DNA of 64,000 nt from assembly GCA_017618275.1 (NCBI GenBank), contig JAFZUS010000067.1, positions 1 to 64,000 of the forward strand. The letters run 5' to 3'. Under the pieces are notes generated by a model. It ran no database searches and was not told the origin of the DNA. It saw only the letters and a list, made by a program, of their open reading frames with translations. Made by a program: the position numbers and the translations under genes. The DNA is from Prevotella sp. (GTDB lineage Bacteria; Bacteroidota; Bacteroidia; Bacteroidales; Bacteroidaceae). This document shows, piece after piece, positions 35,666 through 43,675 of this stretch (positions within the stretch are counted from its first letter, which is position 1; every line of letters begins with the position of its first letter).

Positions 35666-36823
35666 TTATTTCTTAACAAAACAATAATACAGTTCCTTAA
35701 GGATTTCTGTGTCGAGTGTATGTCCGGAATTACAACCATTGCAAATCACTATAAATCCATATTTCTCTTCAGGATTAAAAAACATCGTACTATGGATTCC
35801 GTATGCACCACCTTGATGTCCAATCAGGTCAATGCCTTTTAGTTTGAAATTAGCATGCATAAATCCCATTCCATACTTAGTCTTCGAACTAATCTTCCAC
35901 AACTCTTCTTCCGACTCCTTTGTGAGAATTCTCACCCCATTATATGTTCCATAATTCATATGCATCATCATGTACTTCGCTAAATCAAGTACTGACAGTT
36001 TCATGCCTCCAGCGGGTGAAAACAATGCGGTAGATTCACCAAGAATATAATTATCTGTTTCCTTTATAAAAGGTTTATACATTTGAGGTGACTTTGTGTA
36101 TTTCTTTTTCTTCTTGTCATAGTGATAAGCCCAGACAAATCTCAAACTGTCAATCTTTGACACATTGTAACCTCCATATATTCCCAATGGAATGAGGATG
36201 TTATTTTCTATATATTCATCAAAGCGCACCTGTGACACATTCTCTATAATGGCTCCTAGCAAACTATAGCCATAGTTGCTATATTTGTACTTTGCTCCAG
36301 GTCTGTAGTTTTCAAAAAAATTATAAATATCTTTACCAGCCTCTGGATTAAACATAGCCAAACTATTTCTATACTTTTCATATTGATAATCAGTTATACT
36401 TGAATGATGGTTTAGGAGCATCCTAACTGTTATCGGTAATTCGGGATAACGCGGATTCCTCACATTAAAATTCAGATATCTGTTGATATCTTCATCAAGG
36501 TTAATCAACCCCTTTTCAACCAATTGCATAATGGCTGTGGCAACAAAAGTCTTGGAGATAGAGGCAATGCGATAAATATCGTCACTTCCTATCGGATTTC
36601 TTTTCTCTGGATTATTATAGTCAGGATTATATCCGAATGATTCTTGGTAGCATAATTTGTTGTCCTTTACAGCAACTACTGATACGCCTATAGCATCAGA
36701 CTCCTTCATTAAGTCACAAATCCTACTATGCAATTTTCCACATTCATTTTGTCCCTTACATGAAAAAACGAATATAGTGGCTAATGCAACCCAAAAGAGT
36801 TTTAATCTATCTATACGAATCAT
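35666..36823 (-). CDS. Serine hydrolase of the class C beta-lactamase fold
   Basis: A 385-residue exported lipoprotein (signal KLFWVALATIFVFSC). The penicillin-binding/beta-lactamase fold is shown by the nucleophile motif SISK in DDIYRIASISKTFVATAIMQ near residue 89, the YSN motif in YKYSNYGYSLLGAII, and GHQGGAYG near the end in place of the KTG triad. Such proteins act as esterases, D-aminoacyl hydrolases or transferases rather than resistance enzymes. It begins the block with the ATP-grasp and DegT genes, 5 nt upstream of the ATP-grasp gene, and follows a repeat-rich spacer. A role in trimming or transferring an acyl or amino-acid group on the polymer is possible. Confidence 0.8.
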   Translation of the reverse strand: MIRIDRLKLFWVALATIFVFSCKGQNECGKLHSRICDLMKESDAIGVSVVAVKDNKLCYQESFGYNPDYNNPEKRNPIGSDDIYRIASISKTFVATAIMQLVEKGLINLDEDINRYLNFNVRNPRYPELPITVRMLLNHHSSITDYQYEKYRNSLAMFNPEAGKDIYNFFENYRPGAKYKYSNYGYSLLGAIIENVSQVRFDEYIENNILIPLGIYGGYNVSKIDSLRFVWAYHYDKKKKKYTKSPQMYKPFIKETDNYILGESTALFSPAGGMKLSVLDLAKYMMMHMNYGTYNGVRILTKESEEELWKISSKTKYGMGFMHANFKLKGIDLIGHQGGAYGIHSTMFFNPEEKYGFIVICNGCNSGHTLDTEILKELYYCFVKK

Positions 36824-36844
36824 AACACAATATGTAGGCAGTAC

Positions 36845-36874
36845 ACTCGAGTGCGCTTAGGAGCGCACTCGAGT
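36845..36874. repeat. Perfect 12-bp inverted repeat, 6-nt loop
   Basis: ACTCGAGTGCGC (36845-36856) and GCGCACTCGAGT (36863-36874) are exact inverted copies around TTAGGA. Each arm contains the palindrome ACTCGAGT. A partial third copy (GGCGCACT) follows near 36884. No T tract on either side, so this is not a typical terminator. It lies just upstream of the serine hydrolase and opens a 406-nt spacer (36824-37229) that contains no gene. Confidence 0.85.
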
Positions 36875-37017
36875 TCGCCAGTAGGCGCACTATAATAAGT
36901 TACCGATGAGCAACGATAATAAAAAGAAGTTATACCCAAAAGTCTGTCAACATACACCTCGACCTTTTCGAAACCCTTTGCATATCGAGGTTTGAGATAA
37001 GGTACATGTTGCTTCAT

Positions 37018-37127
37018 CATATACCTAACATGTACCTGTCATGTACCTCAACATGTAACTAATTTTTTCAACTTATTCCCAAGGTATATGATAAGGTATA
37101 TGTTAGGTATATGATAGGTACATGTTT
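37018..37127. repeat. Array of 11-12 bp repeats in two opposed blocks
   Basis: The left block (37018-37060) has four units of the form CATrTACCT or close; the right block (37081-37127) has four units AGGTATATGAT/AGGTACATGTT in the opposite sense, at 37081, 37093, 37105 and 37116. The blocks can fold against each other, and one isolated unit each appears near 37001 and 37182. Unit spacing is 11-12 bp, about one helical turn. The array separates the acyltransferase module from the serine hydrolase module. Nothing else was found in this spacer. Confidence 0.85.
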
Positions 37128-37229
37128 GTCATACATATACCTTCGCGGGAAGCCTTTGTATAAAGATGTTTCCAACGATGACGGTATATGACAGGGGGCC
37201 TTCAGCGAATTCTTTTTGCATTTGTTCAT

Positions 37230-37835
37230 TCACTGCTTTTTTTGTTCACGTATGCACTTTACAAGTCTCTTCAGGACTGCAGAAACTTCATAGTCTCCTT
37301 TTGCCTTATGTTCAAAATACTCGTTACGCAACATAGAACTGATTGAGACATCATAATAACGTCCATTTTTGTATACTGCCTGCCTCATGGTTCCCTCTGT
37401 AATATTAAACATGGCGGTACGCATGGCAATTGTCATTTTATGGTCATTGATGGCACGTCCATAAAGACGATTCAAATTAAGTCTTTCAAAAACATACTCA
37501 TAAACGAACAGATATGATTCAATCCATGCTATGCCGTCTTGATATTTTTTGTCTCCTATAAGGATACCACTAAAATTAGCAGAACTATTAATATAATGGA
37601 TATCTGTCAAACATGCATAGCCAATCATTTTGCCCGAATCTTTTGCACAAATAGCCCAAAACACTCGATAATCATGATGCCTCATCCGGGTTTTGACCCA
37701 ATCGAGTGCCTCTTCCTTACACATTCTTCTGTTCAGCCCTGTACTTAATGTTTTAAGTTCATCATCATTCTTCCATAGATATATCTGTTCTGCATCTTCT
37801 TCTTCAAATGCACGAAAGTATACTGTTCTTTCCAT
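37230..37835 (-). CDS. GNAT family N-acetyltransferase
   Basis: A 201-residue GNAT acyltransferase of the RimJ/RimL or PseH-like kind: VYFRAFEEEDAEQIYLWKND at the N-terminus, KMIGYACLTDIHYINSSANF in the central sheet, GIAWIESYLFVYEYVFERLN and GTMRQAVYKNGRYYDVSISS near the end. Members near sugar genes acetylate or acylate amino sugars from acyl-CoA or, less often, acyl-ACP. It is the last gene of the acyl/phosphonate block before the repeat spacer. A terminal 4-amino group made by the DegT aminotransferase is a plausible acceptor. Confidence 0.8.
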   Translation of the reverse strand: MERTVYFRAFEEEDAEQIYLWKNDDELKTLSTGLNRRMCKEEALDWVKTRMRHHDYRVFWAICAKDSGKMIGYACLTDIHYINSSANFSGILIGDKKYQDGIAWIESYLFVYEYVFERLNLNRLYGRAINDHKMTIAMRTAMFNITEGTMRQAVYKNGRYYDVSISSMLRNEYFEHKAKGDYEVSAVLKRLVKCIREQKKQ

Positions 37836-37905
37836 CTTAGCTATTCCATTTAATTACACATTAATTTCCACGTATTATTGTATTTCATAAATTAAATCAT
37901 AATTA

Positions 37906-38340
37906 CTATGAAACACGCTCTCCTGCCTTAATAATCTTTGCTTTCTTAAGAATAATCCCGGTTTTCACTATTCTAGCAGGATTTCCTGCAACCAAACTGT
38001 TAGGTGGCACATCTTTTGAAACGACTGCTCCTGCCGCTACAATAGAAGAATCACCTATGGTTACACCAGGAAGAATAATTGAACGTGCTCCGATCAAACA
38101 ATCTTTACCAATATACGTATTTGTTTTTAATCTTCGACATGCATCGTGAGCCAATATCATAGCACCATTTACGATATGGGTACCATCACCAATATGGATG
38201 CCTTTCGGATTAATTGATTTATCCAAATGTGCTTTCCATGAAATCTGCACATCCCAACCAATATCCATCTTATAAACATGACGTAAATACCAAGGATATG
38301 CCCTAACAAATCTACGCCAAAGAACAGCTCGAATTTTCAT
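37906..38340 (-). CDS. Left-handed beta-helix (hexapeptide) acyltransferase
   Basis: A 144-residue trimeric LbH acyltransferase. The hexapeptide repeats run from SINPKGIHIGDGTHIVNGAM through NTYIGKDCLIGARSIILPGV to TIGDSSIVAAGAVVSKDVPP, ending NSLVAGNPARIVKTG, as in maltose/galactoside O-acetyltransferase relatives. It lacks the N-terminal helical domain, so it is a minimal version. A family member beside an ACP and reductase gene could take acyl-ACP as LpxA and LpxD do, but acetyl-CoA is more common. It lies 28 nt from the SDR gene. Confidence 0.82.
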   Translation of the reverse strand: MKIRAVLWRRFVRAYPWYLRHVYKMDIGWDVQISWKAHLDKSINPKGIHIGDGTHIVNGAMILAHDACRRLKTNTYIGKDCLIGARSIILPGVTIGDSSIVAAGAVVSKDVPPNSLVAGNPARIVKTGIILKKAKIIKAGERVS

Positions 38341-38368
38341 AAATTATCGTACTATTAAAGTATTTGGA

Positions 38369-39124
38369 TTAATAAAGGGTTTTGCCACCATCTATAATTA
38401 ATGAATGACCCGTTACAAAAGATGAAGCATCAGACAGCAAATAGACAATACCCAATGCGACCTCTTGAGGCTCTCCATAACGTTTCATTGGATAAGTTTG
38501 CATATCCTTTTGACGATCCTCCTCTGAATAAGTCCCATTTTTTACCAGCCCTGTATTAATCATGCCTGGATTAACACTATTGCAACGAATACCACTCATG
38601 GCAGACTCCAACGCGACATTCTTCATAAACACCTGAAGGGCACCTTTCGATGAACCATACATGGCATTGCCAAAGGCCGTTGTATAGACACCACCTATGG
38701 ATACCGTAAAGACTATTGATGAACTTTTAGAGAATTTTTTCTTTCTCAATAGTTTTTGAGTCAGGAACATTGGAGCCATCGCATTGATAGACATAATACG
38801 GCTCAGGTCTTCACGATTAATAAATTTCACTGGAGCAGGTTTTGTTACCCCGGCATTGCTGACAAAACCATCAAGTTTGTCTATCTCACCAACCAACTTG
38901 TCTATCTCTTCATCAGCAGTAAGGTTTGCTACTATATATCGATGAGCCTCCTGATTCTCCAATTGCTCAAGGGTTAATTTTAGGCCTTCCTCATTGATAT
39001 CTGTCAGTATGAGGTGAGCGCCAAGTTTAGAACACTCAATAGCCGTAGCCCTACCTATACCACCTGCAGCACCAGTAATCAGGATGACCTTACCTTCAAG
39101 GGAAAACGGATTATATCCTATCAT
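38369..39124 (-). CDS. SDR oxidoreductase, FabG-like
   Basis: A 251-residue classical short-chain dehydrogenase. The cofactor site is VILITGAAGGIGRATAIECS, NAG is in DGFVSNAGVTKPAPV, the catalytic Ser lies in FTVSIGGVYTTAFGNAMYG and the Tyr-x-x-x-Lys in MYGSSKGALQVFMKNVALES, and the end SFVTGHSLIIDGGKTLY is typical of FabG-type reductases. Its start codon overlaps the stop codon of the carrier protein gene at 39124 (TAATG), so it most likely reduces a 3-oxoacyl group on that carrier protein. It is one of two SDRs in this module. Confidence 0.85.
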   Translation of the reverse strand: MIGYNPFSLEGKVILITGAAGGIGRATAIECSKLGAHLILTDINEEGLKLTLEQLENQEAHRYIVANLTADEEIDKLVGEIDKLDGFVSNAGVTKPAPVKFINREDLSRIMSINAMAPMFLTQKLLRKKKFSKSSSIVFTVSIGGVYTTAFGNAMYGSSKGALQVFMKNVALESAMSGIRCNSVNPGMINTGLVKNGTYSEEDRQKDMQTYPMKRYGEPQEVALGIVYLLSDASSFVTGHSLIIDGGKTLY

Positions 39125-39354
39125 TATGCCTTTGCCTTTACTGCATTGAACAGATCTTCCACGGTTGTGGAATTCCTAATGTCTTCACCCTTGAGTGTAA
39201 CTTCATACTCTTCATCCACCATTGCAATCACAGAGAGTGCAATCAATGAAGACCACTCATCAAGTTCTTTAAATACAGTTTCTGCATTAATTACACTTAC
39301 ATCAGTATCATCAAACTGTTCAGCAAACTTCTCAATAAAATCTTTAATTTCCAT
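39124..39354 (-). CDS. Acyl carrier protein
   Basis: A 76-residue acidic four-helix carrier protein, MEIKDFIEKFAEQFDDTDV. The 4'-phosphopantetheine serine is Ser36 in LDEWSSLIALSVIAMVDEEY, in the place of the usual DSL motif, and the end VEDLFNAVKAKA is typical. ATG 39354 is chosen over an in-frame ATG upstream at 39435 because the extra residues there are not ACP-like and overlap the LicD gene. It carries acyl intermediates for the adjacent SDR, with which it overlaps by one base. It is not the housekeeping AcpP. Confidence 0.85.
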   Translation of the reverse strand: MEIKDFIEKFAEQFDDTDVSVINAETVFKELDEWSSLIALSVIAMVDEEYEVTLKGEDIRNSTTVEDLFNAVKAKA

Positions 39355-39394
39355 AATTTCACCAATTTGTATATTAATTTCACATTCTATGATT

Positions 39395-40189
39395 TTATTC
39401 AGTATAATATGCTTTATAATTATGCTTGGGAACACGCTCCGATTCTGGAGGGAATTTCATATAATCTCCGTATGTGATTTTTAGAAACTCATCGTACCCT
39501 TTAATTATTTTTGATTTAAACTCCTCAAAATCAACATCTATAATTTCATCTAACAAATTGTTAGGGAAGTATCGAAACTTCATATATGGTGTTCCATACC
39601 ATATACAGACGCGCTTAGTTTGTTGACTATTATACGCTGTAAGGCAATTCTCAACCCTATCATAAATCCAAAATGAAGAAAATGGGAGTAATAATAGTCT
39701 AATTGTTCTTTTGACTACTCGTCTCATTAGACTTTGTCCAACAAGGTTCTGAATTTTTAAACGGTATATTTTTACCCAAAAATCACGCTTCATCTCCCAT
39801 AGTTTCAATTTCTGATCAGGTGCATTGTCATACGGGAAAATGGAGACCCAAACCCCAAAATAACTTTTGGAACGATTTTTTAAAAATACACATGTTTTCT
39901 TATCGAATATTTTTGTATTTAGATACAAATGGTTCTTGTCTACTTTTGGCGTATATATAGCATATTGGGGATCATTATAAACTTTCAAGAAACGGTTATG
40001 ATCTTCGCGTGACATCATCAAATCAATATCATCATCCCAAGGAATAAAGCCATGATGACGAATGGCTCCAATCATAGTTCCCCAACAAAGAGAATATTTA
40101 ATATTATTCTCACGGCAACATCTGTCAATACTTTCTAAAGTCTTGACCATGATTTGTTTGGACTCTTCAAACGATACCTCTCTCATCAT
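39395..40189 (-). CDS. LicD family phospho-/phosphonotransferase
   Basis: A 264-residue LicD protein. The catalytic metal-binding block GFIPWDDDIDLMM lies at residues 47-59 (Asp52, Asp53, Asp54, Asp56) after SLCWGTMIGAIRHH; further hallmarks are NRFLKVYND and the C-terminal GYDEFLKITYGDYMKFPPE. LicD enzymes move phosphocholine from CDP-choline to a sugar. No choline kinase or uptake gene is here; instead the locus makes a phosphonate with fused cytidylyltransferase domains, so a CMP-phosphonate is the more likely donor. The gene is AT-rich, more so than the PEP mutase genes. It lies between the two carrier-protein genes. Confidence 0.88.
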   Translation of the reverse strand: MMREVSFEESKQIMVKTLESIDRCCRENNIKYSLCWGTMIGAIRHHGFIPWDDDIDLMMSREDHNRFLKVYNDPQYAIYTPKVDKNHLYLNTKIFDKKTCVFLKNRSKSYFGVWVSIFPYDNAPDQKLKLWEMKRDFWVKIYRLKIQNLVGQSLMRRVVKRTIRLLLLPFSSFWIYDRVENCLTAYNSQQTKRVCIWYGTPYMKFRYFPNNLLDEIIDVDFEEFKSKIIKGYDEFLKITYGDYMKFPPESERVPKHNYKAYYTE

Positions 40190-40212
40190 TTATTATTATA
40201 AAATAGAGAACT

Positions 40213-40452
40213 TTAAATCGTGATTTCGTACTTCTTCAGTATTTCCTTAGCATTATCGTATGATGAAAATCCAAGGATATCCTCTGCATCAAGCATGATA
40301 TCAAACTCATCCTCAACTGCACTTGTCAGGCTCAACTGATGAACACTATCCCATGTGTCTACGTTCTCATTATCAAAATTTGATCCAAGGACAGAAACAT
40401 CCACAGAGAACACCTCCGCAAAGATGTTATTCAGTTTTTCTAAATTTGTCAT
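40213..40452 (-). CDS. Acyl carrier protein
   Basis: A 79-residue acidic carrier protein, MTNLEKLNNIFAEVFSVDVS, with the phosphopantetheine serine at Ser36 in NVDTWDSVHQLSLTSAVEDE and a conserved C-terminal helix. The sequence differs clearly from the second carrier at 39124, so the two may hold different substrates. It lies 12 nt after the acyl-adenylate ligase stop codon, which suggests that the ligase charges this carrier. Confidence 0.85.
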   Translation of the reverse strand: MTNLEKLNNIFAEVFSVDVSVLGSNFDNENVDTWDSVHQLSLTSAVEDEFDIMLDAEDILGFSSYDNAKEILKKYEITI

Positions 40453-40464
40453 AATATTCTGTAT

Positions 40465-41844
40465 TTATTGATTAATTACTTTTCCCGCTTCATTCCTTAA
40501 GATTTTGTCCACCACAACAATCTCAATATTCTTATGGAAGAGATGTGTCTTTTCTTCAATAAAGGCTGGCAAGGCCTCGGAAATCTCACTATTTGTTATT
40601 AACACAGTTAATTTTTCATCTGTTCCCTTGCAATAGCAATCAACATTATAAGTTGACTTTATAATGTTCTCTACTTCATCAAGACCAATTCTCAATCCAA
40701 AAATTTTCAAGAACCTCTTCAACCGCCCGACAATATAGTAACATCCGTCAGCGTCGCGCCTTGCCAAATCTCCTGTATGCATAACGCCATGGTTCTCGTC
40801 ACCTATGATTAGGTCTTCTATACAATTGGCATAGCCAAGAGTAACATTCTCTCCACGATATACCATCTCACCCAATGCTTCACCCTCAAATGTTTCGTTG
40901 CCATTATTATCAATAATCGACAATTGTCCTCCTGGCTCAGCCTTTCCTATACTACACGTCTTCTCTATTGCTAATTCTGCAGGGAGATAAGCCATACGAG
41001 CAGTACATTCCGACTGACCGTATGTCGGAATAAACTTTTTCCCTTTCTCCTGAGCATACTTAGCCAATGCAACAAACAAATCTTCTGTCAGTTTTCCACC
41101 TCCTTGGGTAATGATTTTCAAATTGGGCAAATCCATGCGTGTAAAGCGCATTTTCATCAAAATTTCATAACTATAGGGGACACCTGTAAAACTTGTAGCC
41201 TCCTTTAACATCTCCCAGAAGCCTTTGTCAAGGAGAGATCTTCCAGAAAGAAGTAATGTCGCTCCTGCTAAAAGATGAGAAGCGATAACAGAAAGTCCCA
41301 TAGTATAATGCATCGGTAATATTGCCATTGCCTTCTCTGATGGAGTTAGTTTGAACATCCTCAAAACATTATATGCATTTGCTTCAATATTTCGATACGA
41401 ATGACGCACCAATTTCGGACTGCCAGTAGAGCCAGAGGTGGGTAATAACAAGGACAGTTCCTTATATAATGACTTCGGAGCATTACCTGTTCTTAGAAGC
41501 GTAAAGCCATAATCAGAAAACACAATCTCACACCCTAATTGTGACACCATCTCATCAGGAGCCCACAAATACTCTGGTTTATACTGATTGAAGAGATTCT
41601 CATAGAGACTCTTTTCTGTTTTCGCACTCAGTATCAAAGGAACAATTCTATTACTCAGTGACGATGTATAACCCAACAATGAGCCAATACGGTTCTCCGC
41701 CAATATAAAAATCAGAGAACGTTCTGGCAGATATTCCACAAATTTCTGAGAGAAATCGCAGATATCGCCATATGTTAGGGATGTCCCGCTATCGTCAATG
41801 ACAGCAACGGATGTTCTCTCTTTTTTATCTAGTTCAAGAAACAT
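40465..41844 (-). CDS. Acyl-adenylate-forming ligase (AMP-binding)
   Basis: A 459-residue ANL-superfamily enzyme, somewhat short. The phosphate-binding loop is LLLPTSGSTGSPKL near residue 130; later motifs are FIPTYGQSECTARMA, GVMHTGDLARRDADG (ADP-binding Asp) and the C-terminal RNEAGKVINQ with the catalytic Lys of motif A10. It activates a carboxylic acid as acyl-AMP and should load it onto a carrier protein thiol, with the ACP gene 12 nt downstream as the obvious partner. It lies 3 nt after the ketosynthase gene. The acid is unknown. Confidence 0.85.
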   Translation of the reverse strand: MFLELDKKERTSVAVIDDSGTSLTYGDICDFSQKFVEYLPERSLIFILAENRIGSLLGYTSSLSNRIVPLILSAKTEKSLYENLFNQYKPEYLWAPDEMVSQLGCEIVFSDYGFTLLRTGNAPKSLYKELSLLLPTSGSTGSPKLVRHSYRNIEANAYNVLRMFKLTPSEKAMAILPMHYTMGLSVIASHLLAGATLLLSGRSLLDKGFWEMLKEATSFTGVPYSYEILMKMRFTRMDLPNLKIITQGGGKLTEDLFVALAKYAQEKGKKFIPTYGQSECTARMAYLPAELAIEKTCSIGKAEPGGQLSIIDNNGNETFEGEALGEMVYRGENVTLGYANCIEDLIIGDENHGVMHTGDLARRDADGCYYIVGRLKRFLKIFGLRIGLDEVENIIKSTYNVDCYCKGTDEKLTVLITNSEISEALPAFIEEKTHLFHKNIEIVVVDKILRNEAGKVINQ

Positions 41845-41847
41845 GTT

Positions 41848-42927
41848 TTACTCTTCTGTATTTTCTGAATGGAGAATAGCCAACTCTGGCACAACAAGGT
41901 TCTCCGTTTTAAACAACATGGTTCCCCAAGTAAGACCCAAACCAAATGCAGATGCCATCAGACATAACTTATTATTTTTCAAGTCATCAGCAATCTCCGA
42001 TACCATCAGCATAGGAATCGATGCACCTCCAAGATTTGCAAATTTATGGAGATTCGAAGGTGTCTTTGCGATATCAAGTCCGGACTTTTTCACCACCTTA
42101 TCAACAATCATCTTATTTGCCTGATGAATCAAGAAATAATCAATATCCTTGTCTTTATCAACGCCATATTGTTCAAGCAATGCCTTGATTGATTTTGGTG
42201 GTCTGGTGATAGCGAAAGCAAATACATCCATTCCCTGAATAAGAGAGTGCACTGGTGCACGAACCACCCCATTTCCGAAATCTTCATATTCAAACGACTC
42301 TGGTGTCACTTGATGACGGAATCCACTATGAGGTGTTATCAAAGCCTCATAGCCTTTACCGAATGAATTCATATCTATAATGATATCGTCTGCATTTTCT
42401 TCAAACTCCAAGGCAACGGCTGTACCACAATCTCCAAATAAAGGAAGACGACTTTTGTCTTTTGGCGACCCCATCCTGGTGATGGTATCACCTATTAACA
42501 ATATAGCACGCTTTACATCTCCTGTCTGCATCATCTTTCCGACGATGCAAACGGAATAAATAAAACCGCAACAACCCATAGGCAGGTCGAAAGTCATACA
42601 ACTCGAAGGTAGACCTAATCTATCCTGAAGAATACATGATGTAGGTGGGGTACGATAATCTGCTGTTACCGATTCAAAAGAAAGAATACCTATACTTTCT
42701 TTTTCCCAGCCCAAGCCTTCTATCAAATTCTCTGCAGCAAGTTTACAAAGATCAGAGGCACATTCGCCATTCTGAGCTACATACCTATTCTCTATACCCA
42801 CAGTCTTGATAAATGTCTCAGCATCATCACGACTGAAAAAGTCATAGTCGTATGTAGATACTTTTGTCTCTGGTACAACAGCAGAGACACCCTTAATTTT
42901 AACATTCTTAATTGTAAATAAAGCCAT
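41848..42927 (-). CDS. 3-oxoacyl-ACP synthase III-like ketosynthase
   Basis: A 359-residue FabH-type enzyme. The catalytic triad is visible: Cys at about 119-120 in FDLPMGCCGFIYSVC, His at about 267 in FLIHQANKMIVDKVV, and Asn at about 297 in FANLGGASIPMLM. Two adjacent cysteines replace the common single Cys, so the nucleophile needs proof. FabH-type enzymes condense an acyl-CoA or acyl-ACP with malonyl-ACP or transfer an acyl group. With the ligase, two carriers and two SDRs it forms a short acyl-building line. It is longer than FabH (about 320), like ketosynthase III paralogues of surface-sugar loci. Confidence 0.88.
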   Translation of the reverse strand: MALFTIKNVKIKGVSAVVPETKVSTYDYDFFSRDDAETFIKTVGIENRYVAQNGECASDLCKLAAENLIEGLGWEKESIGILSFESVTADYRTPPTSCILQDRLGLPSSCMTFDLPMGCCGFIYSVCIVGKMMQTGDVKRAILLIGDTITRMGSPKDKSRLPLFGDCGTAVALEFEENADDIIIDMNSFGKGYEALITPHSGFRHQVTPESFEYEDFGNGVVRAPVHSLIQGMDVFAFAITRPPKSIKALLEQYGVDKDKDIDYFLIHQANKMIVDKVVKKSGLDIAKTPSNLHKFANLGGASIPMLMVSEIADDLKNNKLCLMASAFGLGLTWGTMLFKTENLVVPELAILHSENTEE

Positions 42928-42937
42928 ATTTTCTTTT

Positions 42938-43669
42938 TTATATTATTGCAGCGCCGTCAACACCAAGTACTTGTCCCGTAACGTATGAAGACATATCAGA
43001 AGCCAAATAAAGCGCTGTGTTTGCGATATCCTTAGGTTCTGCCAATCTACCAAATGGAATATCATTAATCTTCTGACTAAATTTCTCCTCCAATACAGCC
43101 TTGAACCGTTCCGTTCCTACCATACCCGGTGCTATAGCATTCACACGAATATGGTTATTTGCAAGTTCTTTCGCTGCTGATTTTGTAGCAGACACCACAG
43201 CGCCTTTGGTCGCTGAGTATGATAATTGACCTGCAGCACCCTTAACCCCAACCATGCTGGCCATATTAATGATAGAACCATCCTGTTGACGTGACATGAC
43301 ACGTGCCACCAACTGCATCAGATGAATCAGAGAAACCACATTAACTTCTATCATTTTACGGAATTTGTCATAGTCAATCATGCTCATCATTTCGTAGGAT
43401 ATCAATCCTGCGTTATTCACCAACACATCAATGTGCCCATGCTCTTTTTTGATAGACATAACACAATTCTTCACGGCTGCAAAATCACAGATATCAACGC
43501 AAAATCCGAAGACAGATTTGCTCCCTTCCGTCCATATCAAATCCTCTTTCCGTATATCCAAAGCATAAACCACTGCTCCTTCTTGAACAAATGTCTCTGC
43601 GATGGAGCGTCCGATACCACGGCCAGCTCCTGTAACAATACAAACCTTATTTTGAAGTATATTCTCCAT
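42938..43669 (-). CDS. SDR oxidoreductase, FabG-like
   Basis: A 243-residue classical SDR: VCIVTGAGRGIGRSIAETFV at the NAD(P) site, VLVNNAGLISYEMM, INMASMVGVKGAAGQLSYSA with the catalytic Ser, then SYSATKGAVVSATKSAAKEL carrying Tyr-x-x-x-Lys, and YVTGQVLGVDGAAII at the end. It is the closest in form to a 3-oxoacyl-ACP reductase. It lies between the iron alcohol dehydrogenase (6 nt) and the ketosynthase (10 nt), joining the phosphonate and acyl modules without a break. It differs from the SDR at 38369, so two reductions or two substrates are likely. Confidence 0.86.
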   Translation of the reverse strand: MENILQNKVCIVTGAGRGIGRSIAETFVQEGAVVYALDIRKEDLIWTEGSKSVFGFCVDICDFAAVKNCVMSIKKEHGHIDVLVNNAGLISYEMMSMIDYDKFRKMIEVNVVSLIHLMQLVARVMSRQQDGSIINMASMVGVKGAAGQLSYSATKGAVVSATKSAAKELANNHIRVNAIAPGMVGTERFKAVLEEKFSQKINDIPFGRLAEPKDIANTALYLASDMSSYVTGQVLGVDGAAII

Positions 43670-43675
43670 AAAAAA

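Noticed and set aside
35666-36823. Antibiotic-resistance beta-lactamase
   Set aside because: The protein is a lipoprotein with GHQGG in place of KTG and lies within a biosynthetic operon; such proteins are mostly esterases or peptidases.
39395-40189. LicD as part of a phosphocholine pathway
   Set aside because: No choline kinase, choline transporter or separate CTP:phosphocholine enzyme is seen; the cytidylyltransferase-like domains are fused to PEP mutase.
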